Assembly (NCBI RefSeq): GCF_000620305.1
Contig: NZ_KK211103.1
Coordinates: 187,664-238,958 of the forward strand
Length of the DNA: 51,295 nucleotides
Origin: Desulfitibacter alkalitolerans DSM 16504
GTDB lineage: Bacteria > Bacillota > DSM-16504 > Desulfitibacterales > Desulfitibacteraceae
Direction of reading: 5' to 3'
Shown: positions 44,701-51,198 of the stretch, one piece after another
How positions within the stretch are numbered: position 1 is the stretch's first letter
Layout of the letters: each line of letters begins with the position of its first letter
The notes under the pieces: generated by a model
What the model saw: only the letters and a program-made list of their open reading frames with translations
Told to the model about the DNA's origin: nothing
Databases searched by the model: none
Position numbers and translations under genes: made by a program

Positions 44701-44840
44701 CTCCCCAGCCTAATCTCTCCTTTACTTCAGGCTGGGGAAGGTTTAAAATAAAGCTAAACCTGACCTTTGCCTTTGGTAAAGGAGGGTCCACTCCCGGACA
44801 AATTGGAACTTACCAGGTTGGCGCAATTTGTCTGGGAGTA
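44697..44840. repeat. Structured repeat element, copy 1
   Basis: About 100 bases here match the copy at 51196-51295, with a few changes. It holds a CCCCAGCC/GGCTGGGG stem (44703-44710 and 44730-44737) whose loop contains CTCCTTTAC, complementary to GTAAAGGAG 55 bases on. An AGGTTTA/AAACCT hairpin lies between them. At the end is a 16-bp stem ACTCCCGGACAAATTG/CAATTTGTCTGGGAGT with one G-T pair. No open frame is seen in it. Confidence 0.75.
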
Positions 44841-44916
44841 CTTTTAGAATATATTACCATTAACCTACCATATTTTCTTCTCCTTGTATACCTGGTAATT
44901 TCTACAGGTCCTAGAT

Positions 44917-44960
44917 TAAAAAACTGACCTAAAAACCTCTTTTTGGGATTTGGGTCAGTT
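44917..44960 (-). terminator. Terminator after the ComP-like kinase gene
   Basis: On the minus strand AACTGACC pairs with GGTCAGTT (44953-44960 and 44922-44929), with A/T-rich pairing inside, followed by TTTTTT. It begins 16 bases after the kinase stop. A near-copy lies at 49265. Confidence 0.75.
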
Positions 44961-44975
44961 CATTAGAGTTTTATT

Positions 44976-46850
44976 TCAATCTATAGGAATAGTTGCAGTA
45001 AGAATAACTCCTTTGCCCGGCTGTGCCTTTATTTTCAAGTCACCACCAATTCTAGCAATTCTTTCTTTCATTCCTACTATCCCCAGGCGTTCTCCTTGCA
45101 GTGCCCATTGACTAATCAGTTCATTATCAAATCCCTTTCCATAATCTTGTATTAGTATGATCAAACAGTTTTCTTTTATAGATATTTCAACTTTTGCTAT
45201 TTTACTTTTGGAATGCCTTATGACATTATTTAATCCCTCTTGAATAAACCTGTAGGCTGTGATTTCTAACTCTTCACTAAATCGTTGTTCTCTAGAAATA
45301 AATTTTATACTAAGAGAAATTTCGATAAGATTCCTTTCCATTAGTTCCTGGCATAATACTTCCACTGCCGGAACAAGTCCAAGGTCTGATAAGGTAGCTG
45401 GACGTAATTCTGAACATAAGTAGCGGAGCTGGTAATTAAGCTCATCAGCCAACTCTTTTAACTCTTCACAAACACCATTTTTTTCACCCTCACACTTATG
45501 CTTAATCCTTCGATTAAGTTCCATTCCCAACTGTAAAGGGCCATCGTGAAGCTCTCTAGCTATTCTTTTCTTCTCTTCTTCTATATCTAAAAACAACGCT
45601 CTATTGATAATTCTTAATAATTTCAAACTTTGTACTTCTTCTTTGTTTGGATTGTTATCCTCTTTATTCATAAAGCTTAATTTGTTGAATAAATAACCAA
45701 TGCCTACTTTAACGCTTGAAAAAATCAAAATAGCAATTAAAGCTTGTGAAAAAACAATTCTAGCCAGGCGGGGGTCATTAGTTAGGTCATTTAAAAACAT
45801 CAAGCTGGACAATATTACACCTGCTATAATTGCAGCCAGTAAAAAGATGCTCAACTCAAATAATACTAATTCTCCCGCAGGCAAGTATTTTTTTATAAAA
45901 ACATAGCTTAATGTCAATGGTATAAACAATACAAACATTATGCTAAAACGAGGATTCACTATAGGGTCTCCCCAAAGAATAGTAGGCGCTGCAGTAAGAA
46001 TTATAAATGGCAAAAGTCCTATTATCAAACCAGTTAGTATTGTAGCAGTTTGTTTCCTTTCTGGGCTGTTTTTTGACAACTTTGATATAGATATAATAAG
46101 GTGACCTAACGCAGTGATGGAGCTAACTATCAATGCAACTAATAGAAAGCTTGATATTGTAATGGCATATCTGGAGTAGAGTAACATTATAGTTAATATG
46201 GGTATAACAGCAAATAGTCTATATGTATATCGAAAAATCAAGGTCCTGCGCTCATAAGGAAAAACAGCAATAAGATTCAGCAGCATGACTGGAATAAAAG
46301 AATAAACTATTGCACCTAACTCTCTACCCCATAACAAGTGTCGGCTAGAAGCAGAGGCTAGAACTATGGCTATAGCTACTAGCCAGCTGAACCAAAATAA
46401 GGCTTGGACCTGGGAAGTGTATTGTCTTCTTACCAGGGTTATAAAACCCGTAACCCAAAATCCCAAGCTTAATAAGGCATATGGTGCTTCGTAAAATAAA
46501 TTTTTAACAAAAAAAACCCGAGGAACCTCAACTATTCTACTTGCTTGTCCAGGAATTTGAATTTCTAACTGTCTTGCCCCTTCTATTTCCCGCCATTTTT
46601 TTACTGCTGGAAATTGGTCTGGATTCAACTGATTAACCTTGACAATTATATCGCCTTTTTGAATACCCAGTTTATAACCCTTACCTTGGGGATCCACTTT
46701 GACAACTTTCCATTGCTCTTCCTCTTTTTCCAAATCAATCCCAATATATGGGTGATAAAATGTGGCGGTAAAATATATCACCCATGTGATGATAAATGCT
46801 AAATTAGCAATAGCATATTTTTTATTCTGTAATAAATTTTGTAATATCAT
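44976..46850 (-). CDS. comP: ComP-like sensor histidine kinase with PDZ-like domain
   Basis: 624 residues. TM1 (about 11-30) is followed by a PDZ-like domain (about 45-110, GYKLGIQKGDIIVKVNQ) outside the membrane, then seven or so helices to about 385. The cytoplasmic part has a HisKA_3 domain with ARELHDGPLQ (H435), NNVIRHSKSK (N box), DYGKGFD and GERLGIVGMKERI. TM plus PDZ-like loop plus many helices is the plan of Bacillus ComP. It should phosphorylate the response regulator encoded upstream. GAAGGGAAG precedes the ATG; a terminator-like hairpin lies between the two genes. Confidence 0.85.
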   Translation of the reverse strand: MILQNLLQNKKYAIANLAFIITWVIYFTATFYHPYIGIDLEKEEEQWKVVKVDPQGKGYKLGIQKGDIIVKVNQLNPDQFPAVKKWREIEGARQLEIQIPGQASRIVEVPRVFFVKNLFYEAPYALLSLGFWVTGFITLVRRQYTSQVQALFWFSWLVAIAIVLASASSRHLLWGRELGAIVYSFIPVMLLNLIAVFPYERRTLIFRYTYRLFAVIPILTIMLLYSRYAITISSFLLVALIVSSITALGHLIISISKLSKNSPERKQTATILTGLIIGLLPFIILTAAPTILWGDPIVNPRFSIMFVLFIPLTLSYVFIKKYLPAGELVLFELSIFLLAAIIAGVILSSLMFLNDLTNDPRLARIVFSQALIAILIFSSVKVGIGYLFNKLSFMNKEDNNPNKEEVQSLKLLRIINRALFLDIEEEKKRIARELHDGPLQLGMELNRRIKHKCEGEKNGVCEELKELADELNYQLRYLCSELRPATLSDLGLVPAVEVLCQELMERNLIEISLSIKFISREQRFSEELEITAYRFIQEGLNNVIRHSKSKIAKVEISIKENCLIILIQDYGKGFDNELISQWALQGERLGIVGMKERIARIGGDLKIKAQPGKGVILTATIPID

Positions 46851-46874
46851 TAAATAATCTTCCCTTCAAATAGC

Positions 46875-46899
46875 CAAAAAGCCTGTTACCAAAACAGGC
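46875..46899 (-). terminator. Terminator-like hairpin between comA- and comP-like genes
   Basis: Minus strand GCCTGTT-TTGGT-AACAGGC followed by TTTTTGG, seven bases after the response regulator stop and 24 before the kinase ATG. A 7-bp stem with a short T tail suggests partial termination that would lower kinase expression relative to the upstream genes. Confidence 0.7.
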
Positions 46900-46905
46900 A
46901 ATCGC

Positions 46906-47562
46906 TCAATCAATTCTGTCAGTTATAATTTTTGACCATTTTAATGCTGCCTCTAGGCGAGTGTTGACTTTCAACTTTTTAAATATATTACTTACATGAA
47001 AATCAACTGTTCTGGCTTTAATTTTTAATTCAGAGGCTATTTCTTTGTTTTGTAGTCCATTGACGATATAATCCATTATTTCTTTTTCTCTAGAAGTCAA
47101 TAGATTATCTGAGCTGTTAGATTTCTGTTCAGTTGGTGGTTTTCTGCCTGATACCATAAGAGTAGCATTAATAATTTCATGTCCACTGCAGTCTTTTGAT
47201 AAGATACTATCCACATCTTTTGTCATTGCTGCTCTTTTATATGGCTCAATATCCTGACCGGTAATTAAAATTATTTTTACCTGGGAGTTAATTTCCTTTA
47301 TTTTATCAATTAATTTAATTCCACAAATATCCGGCAAATTAATATCAAGTAATATGACATCTGGATTCGTATCTCGAATTAATCTTATACACTCTGCTCC
47401 ATCATTAGCTATTCCTACAACATTAATTTGCAGCTCATCAGCCAATAATGAAACTATACCCTTCACAACCACCGGGTGGTCATCCACTATTAGTACTTTT
47501 ATTTTCTCACTAATATTTGTTTGCAAAGCAGCTTCACCTGCCATCCTATTGGGAAATAACAT
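46906..47562 (-). CDS. comA: ComA-like LuxR/NarL-type response regulator
   Basis: 218 residues as the longest frame. Receiver domain: acidic DD at 27-28, phosphoacceptor D73 in VILLDINLPD, and ITG before the conserved helix. The C-terminal LuxR-type HTH (about 153-200) has LTSREKEIMDYIVNGLQNKEIA and TVDFHVSNIFKKL. It should be phosphorylated by the ComP-like kinase and bind promoters as a dimer. The start is uncertain: ATG 47562 overlaps comQ, ATG 47544 follows its stop, and a TTG at 47526 has AGGTGAAG upstream. Confidence 0.85.
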   Translation of the reverse strand: MLFPNRMAGEAALQTNISEKIKVLIVDDHPVVVKGIVSLLADELQINVVGIANDGAECIRLIRDTNPDVILLDINLPDICGIKLIDKIKEINSQVKIILITGQDIEPYKRAAMTKDVDSILSKDCSGHEIINATLMVSGRKPPTEQKSNSSDNLLTSREKEIMDYIVNGLQNKEIASELKIKARTVDFHVSNIFKKLKVNTRLEAALKWSKIITDRID

Positions 47563-48499
47563 TAATCAGCTGTTCTAGTTTACTCCTTTTTTCTTCTTTT
47601 ACTTGGATTTGTTCCAATAGTTTTAATGCTTTTTGTCTAAACATATCTTGAAAAATAAGGCAAAAATGGATTGCTCCCTCCTCCTTAATTATTGCTAATA
47701 ATGACTCTTGTTCTTTTTGGCTGAGATTTGTCTGATTGATACGAGCAACTCTAATCAGGTTGGCAAATTCTTCAGCTCTTTCTTTTTCTAGTACATTAAT
47801 CAAATATAAAAAAGGAAGGGTTTTCTTTTTGTACACAAAATCACTTTTATTTTCAAAATCCGTTATATCTCTTAAATCATTACTTATTTGTGCAATAATC
47901 CCTATATTGGTCCCAATTTCACCCATATCATTTATTGCTTCTTGGGGTGCTTCTGCTAATATTCCTCCTATTTTGCAGGCACATTCTGCAAAACTACCGG
48001 ATTTTTTTGCTAGTATGTCTATATATTCATCAATGCTAAAGGAATACCTTGTTTGTTCTTCAAATTCTTTATACTGCCCCTGACTGGCCTTTAGACCTGT
48101 TTCATTAAATATTTGAACTATCTTACTAAGCTTGTAGGTATTTTCAATGGTCAGTAAAGCCTGGTAACTGAGAAACAGTAAACAATTCGCTAGAGAGATG
48201 GCTTGAGCAAAAGGTATTTTTCGCCAGGGCATCTGGTGATTATCTTGGTCCTGGATATCATCAAAAATGTCTGCTGCTAAAGCAAACAATTCCATTGCCA
48301 GTGCTCCTGGCAAGACTTTTTCCTCATCTCCAGTAAAAAGTTCAGAACTAAAAAATGTCAGCTTAGCCCACTTATATGGGTCTGCTGTTTTTAACGATTC
48401 TTCCCAGCATGAAATAATTAACTTTCTCATTTCTAAATCCAACATTGAATTTAATAGGACATCATTTAGTTTAATAGATATTTGTTTGTCTATATTCAT
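47546..48499 (-). CDS. comQ: ComQ-like isoprenyl transferase
   Basis: 317 residues of the trans-isoprenyl diphosphate synthase fold. The first Asp-rich motif is DDIQDQD (D80, D81, D84) and the second region reads ISNDLRDITDF, with KKKTLPFLYLI after it. In Bacillus ComQ, such a protein prenylates a Trp of the pheromone precursor and helps release it. A lone prenyl synthase for quinones is usually longer and has DDxxD plus GxxFQxxDD; the second motif here is degenerate, as in ComQ. GGGAG precedes the ATG. It lies directly after the ComX-like gene. Confidence 0.85.
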   Translation of the reverse strand: MNIDKQISIKLNDVLLNSMLDLEMRKLIISCWEESLKTADPYKWAKLTFFSSELFTGDEEKVLPGALAMELFALAADIFDDIQDQDNHQMPWRKIPFAQAISLANCLLFLSYQALLTIENTYKLSKIVQIFNETGLKASQGQYKEFEEQTRYSFSIDEYIDILAKKSGSFAECACKIGGILAEAPQEAINDMGEIGTNIGIIAQISNDLRDITDFENKSDFVYKKKTLPFLYLINVLEKERAEEFANLIRVARINQTNLSQKEQESLLAIIKEEGAIHFCLIFQDMFRQKALKLLEQIQVKEEKRSKLEQLINVISQ

Positions 48500-48533
48500 G
48501 ATCCTACTCCCGAGTTTTTATTTGCTTTATATA

Positions 48534-48570
48534 GTATTATCCCCTATTCAAACAGAATAGGGGATAATAC
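48534..48570 (-). other. Perfect 16-bp inverted repeat between comX- and comQ-like genes
   Basis: Arms at 48534-48549 and 48555-48570 are exact complements around a 5-base loop. No T tail follows on the minus strand, so it is more likely an mRNA-stabilising or processing hairpin than a terminator. It would protect the 3' end of the short comX message. Confidence 0.8.
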
Positions 48571-48589
48571 TGTTACCTGGTATAAGAAG

Positions 48590-48793
48590 TTACATCCAAT
48601 ATCCCATAGGAACAATACCTACTACTGAACTAGACATAATCCTTTCTTGTTGAGAGAATACATTTGTTAAGGCTTTGTGTTCAATAGAGTTGCAAGATAC
48701 TCCAAGTGAAGCCTTACCATTTAGAAATTTTTCTTGTTCTTGTGGGTTTTTTACTAACTTATGAACTAATTTAGCAAATTTTTCATTATACAT
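48590..48793 (-). CDS. comX: ComX-like pheromone precursor
   Basis: 67 residues from the ATG at 48793, which has AAGGAGG 12 bases upstream; an ATG right behind the site is too close, and the frame can be read from 48838. The middle, KNPQEQEKFLNGKASLGV, aligns by eye with the ComX family pattern (in B. subtilis, YPEALKKLKNKEACLIGF). The C-terminus is VVGIVPMGYWM with a single Trp (W66), the residue that ComQ modifies. It lies directly upstream of the ComQ-like gene. Size, pattern, terminal Trp and context agree. Confidence 0.8.
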   Translation of the reverse strand: MYNEKFAKLVHKLVKNPQEQEKFLNGKASLGVSCNSIEHKALTNVFSQQERIMSSSVVGIVPMGYWM

Positions 48794-48838
48794 TTTATTT
48801 GTCATCCTCCTTTTTTCTTTAATTGCTTCATTATCCAT

Positions 48839-48929
48839 ATCTGCTATTTTTTTCTACTTAATATATTCGACTTTTTTGATGTAATGTCCTTGTATAATAG
48901 TGACATATTTTGTCGAATTAAATAAAAAA
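48839..48929 (-). promoter_or_regulatory. Probable promoter region of the comX-like gene
   Basis: About 90 bases bounded by a terminator. It holds an inverted pair ATTCGAC/GTCGAAT (minus strand, arms near 48914 and 48866) about 45 bases apart, and TATTATAC/TATACA candidates for a -10 between them. These could be operator sites for the ComA-like regulator. No exact match to the Bacillus ComA box is seen. Confidence 0.35.
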
Positions 48930-48954
48930 TCCCACACAACTTGTGTTAGTGGGA
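48922..48954 (-). terminator. Terminator of a short minus-strand transcript upstream of comX
   Basis: Minus strand CCCAC-TAACACAAGTTGTGT-GGG hairpin followed by TTTTTTATTT. It overlaps the end of the 21-codon frame at 48946-49011 and isolates the comX promoter from upstream transcription. Confidence 0.7.
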
Positions 48955-49011
48955 AGTAATGTAATGCCAAATATTATATGGGGTTATAATGATCATATCT
49001 ATTGTAAGCAT
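48946..49011 (-). CDS. Candidate 21-residue peptide with strong ribosome site
   Basis: ATG at 49011 directly behind AAGGAGGAGAGGAGA, one of the best ribosome sites in the window. The frame is 21 codons, hydrophobic, with one Trp (MLTIDMIIITPYNIWHYITS...), and its stop lies in the following terminator hairpin. It could be a real short peptide or a leader. No family known to me; translation is not proven. Confidence 0.4.
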   Translation of the reverse strand: MLTIDMIIITPYNIWHYITSH

Positions 49012-49233
49012 TCTCCTCTCCTCCTTGCATTCTTTGGCCAGATACAAGGATACTTGGTATGGTTTATGCCTGCAATAGCTTTTTTGTAATAATATTGGAA
49101 TTCCCAATTGCAATATTATGGGTATTTGACTGGGAACTTTTGGAATTTTTATCTTACAACAAACAGTTTACCAAGGGGACCATATCAAATATAATTTTAT
49201 AGTTATTATGGGACCATATCAGTATTTGCATTT
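49012..49233. other. Non-coding stretch with short inverted and direct repeats
   Basis: No gene seen. An 8-bp inverted repeat TAATATTG/CAATATTA lies at 49090-49118, and the 12-bp direct repeat gggaccatatca occurs at 49176 and 49210. Confidence 0.4.
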
Positions 49234-49400
49234 AGTATAGTTTTAACTTGCTAGTATTTAACATAAACTGATCTAAAAACCTCTTTTTTTGGGATTTGGG
49301 TCAGTTCATTAAAAATCTTTTCAGCTCAATAGAAATAAAATAATTGCAGTTTTGATTTAAATAAGATAATTAACGATTAAGCCCTGCCAAATGCAGGGCT
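49234..49400. repeat. Mosaic of three segments copied from gene 3' ends elsewhere in the window
   Basis: Segment 1 (49234-49269) is identical to 39891-39926, the end of the 86-residue gene. Segment 2 (49265-49310) matches the comP terminator at 44922-44965, with a weaker match running into the kinase 3' end. Segment 3 (49363-49400) matches 37821-37857, the end of the cysteine desulfurase gene and its hairpin, with one change. The segments are contiguous or nearly so. Confidence 0.7.
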
Positions 49401-49409
49401 TTTCCTTTT
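49381..49409 (+). terminator. Third GCCCTGC hairpin with T-rich tail
   Basis: GCCCTGC-CAAAT-GCAGGGC followed on the plus strand by TTTTCCTTTTT. Of the three copies this has the best terminator tail, although no gene ends here. Confidence 0.5.
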
Positions 49410-49410
49410 T

Positions 49411-49540
49411 CTGATAAGGCAGCTTTATATTACGGGGAAATACGTGTTAAGCTTGAAGAAAGAGGACAAATAATACTGACGAATTCAGCAGAATTCCAAA
49501 TTTACAGTTGGAAAATTTGGCAGAAATACATGATACCTGA
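49411..49540 (+). pseudogene. PIN-domain (VapC-type) toxin remnant
   Basis: Open codons give DKAALYYGEIRVKLEERG, then TNSAEFQ, and in a shifted frame LQLENLAE, ending at TGA. This resembles the C-terminal half of VapC toxins (AAxxYxxIRxxLExxG ... TNNxxEFxxxxxLxxEN) with an internal deletion and one frameshift. No start, active site or antitoxin remains. Confidence 0.5.
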
Positions 49541-49596
49541 AATCCAAAATATCTTTTGTGACACCTCATAAAGATACTGCAAATACTCTACCGCTA

Positions 49597-50244
49597 TCAA
49601 AAATCATATTTTTCCCGATATGCTTCATCTAATGCCCAAAGCAGCTTCTGCCAGTCCTTATGTCTAACCATATTATCGCCATAATATTTGTTCCATACAT
49701 CTATATCAACGATATATCTACCCTCACCAAAATAGAATTCTTTAATTTCTTCAGCATCCGGAACGTAAACACCTGCAATTTTCTTTTCTATTTCATCTAT
49801 AAAACCAGCAATAATTAAATTAAAACACTTTATGGTATAAATTTGTTCTTCAGTTAATAAAATGGAATCGCCTTCTTTTACAAGGATATCCGCAAATTGT
49901 TGGAGTATATAGATATCCATTTCTGCATTAGCCGCAAAAATACCTTGAGGAACATTTTCATTATATATCTGTGCTATAGAAATTAAGCGGTGGGTTGATG
50001 GACCAATTATTCCAAAACTATGTCTGAGCAATTGCACTTGCTCATAGGTAATTTCATTAGCTTGATAGATTTCACTAAAAATGTGATTGCAAAATATTGT
50101 AGCATTAATAACATTAAGAAGGCTGTTCCTTACCTCCAAAGAAATATATCTTTCGTATTTCTTATTCTGTTGATGCTGAGTAAAAGCAATTGTGACAACC
50201 ACTATTATCAAAATTCCTATCACAATTTTTTTAAACATTTTCAC
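49597..50244 (-). CDS. Membrane-anchored protein of unknown function
   Basis: 215 residues. An N-terminal signal anchor (about 6-22) precedes a soluble, mostly helical part outside the membrane with no cysteine motif or catalytic signature I can name. The C-terminus is rich in aromatic and charged residues (DNMVRHKDWQKLLWALDEAY). The start is uncertain between the first and third codon (both ATG). No family recognised and no conserved neighbour. Confidence 0.6.
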   Translation of the reverse strand: MKMFKKIVIGILIIVVVTIAFTQHQQNKKYERYISLEVRNSLLNVINATIFCNHIFSEIYQANEITYEQVQLLRHSFGIIGPSTHRLISIAQIYNENVPQGIFAANAEMDIYILQQFADILVKEGDSILLTEEQIYTIKCFNLIIAGFIDEIEKKIAGVYVPDAEEIKEFYFGEGRYIVDIDVWNKYYGDNMVRHKDWQKLLWALDEAYREKYDF

Positions 50245-50442
50245 TCACAACCTTCTGGGATAAATTATTCTTATCTTTAATTCTCAATCTTAATAATTGT
50301 ACTATATTAGAAAAGTAAAGAGAGAACAGCCATTTAAATTAAATGTTACATTAGCAATAAGAATAATTAGGGCAAAGATTAAAGGAACTTAAAACCCTTG
50401 CCCCCTGATAAACCAATAGTAAAACATATAATTTTTAATGTT

Positions 50443-51198
50443 TTAATTGTTATAATTTAAAGTAAGTGTAACATTAGGTGTTGTGATAAGCCTGTTTTCA
50501 AAATTCTCATAATAAGGTGCTCGGTAAGATACCGTAATCCTTTTTGTACCAGAGTTGCCTGCATGTTTAACAATACGATAATTGCACATGAAAGAATGAG
50601 AGTCGTTAGTAGCTTTAGTTTGGTTAAAATTATGTTGGGCTCTAAAAGGATAATTTCCGCCACCTTCATATACATTTGTCCAAGTTATTTCTCGAACAGT
50701 TGGATTAAGATTTACTACAGTACCTCCAGTTAGGGGCCCTGCGCTTATTGCAAAACCTATAAATGGACTGAAAATTTGACTTCTTTCAAGATGTCGACCA
50801 CTCCAATATATATGTCCAATAAAATCCCGGTGAGTATTATTATGCCTAAACGCCAATTCTCATTTCATCCCAACGAGGACCAGCTATTAAATCATATCGT
50901 ACAGAAACCCAGTATTCTGTATAGTCTTCAACAAAACTCTTTGGGAAAACTTCTCCATGGTTTGATTTTTAAAATATATAATTAGGTATAGAGCCATTTT
51001 GAATTGTATGTCTTACAACTATATCTGATGGTTTAAATATTTTATGCTCCCAAGTATCTGTTATAGCATATTCCACTTCTAAATTATTGAACATCTTATT
51101 CAAATCCTTACTTATTACGTCAAGATTTTGTTCAATAACTATTAAATCATTCGATTGAGTGTTAAAGAAAAATCCTAGATCACCATCATAATCACCAC
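50443..51198 (-). pseudogene. Decayed gene of unknown function
   Basis: Reading minus from 51198, about 75 codons (GGDYDGDLGFFFNTQSND and on) run to an in-frame TAA at 50969-50971 and continue in the same frame to RWDEMR near 50865. A single-base frameshift there leads into the last 136 codons (AFRHNNTHRDFIGHIYW to NVTLTLNYNN). The 5' end is replaced by the structured repeat at 51196. The remains suggest a secreted or surface beta-rich protein; no family is recognised. Confidence 0.55.

Noticed and set aside
44697-44840. Structured repeat considered as a T-box or a known riboswitch
   Set aside because: None of the T-box, cobalamin, SAM or other blocks I know are present, and a second copy cuts into an unrelated gene.
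47546-48499. Housekeeping polyprenyl (quinone) synthase considered for the ComQ-like gene
   Set aside because: The second Asp-rich motif is degenerate, no quinone genes adjoin, and a ComX-like peptide gene lies directly upstream.
48964-49092. Plus-strand frame of about 42 codons with several Trp
   Set aside because: It lacks a ribosome site and lies opposite the small minus-strand frame that has a very strong one.
50020-50280. 86-codon plus-strand frame
   Set aside because: Antisense to the anchored protein at 49597-50244, with no ribosome site or protein-like composition.
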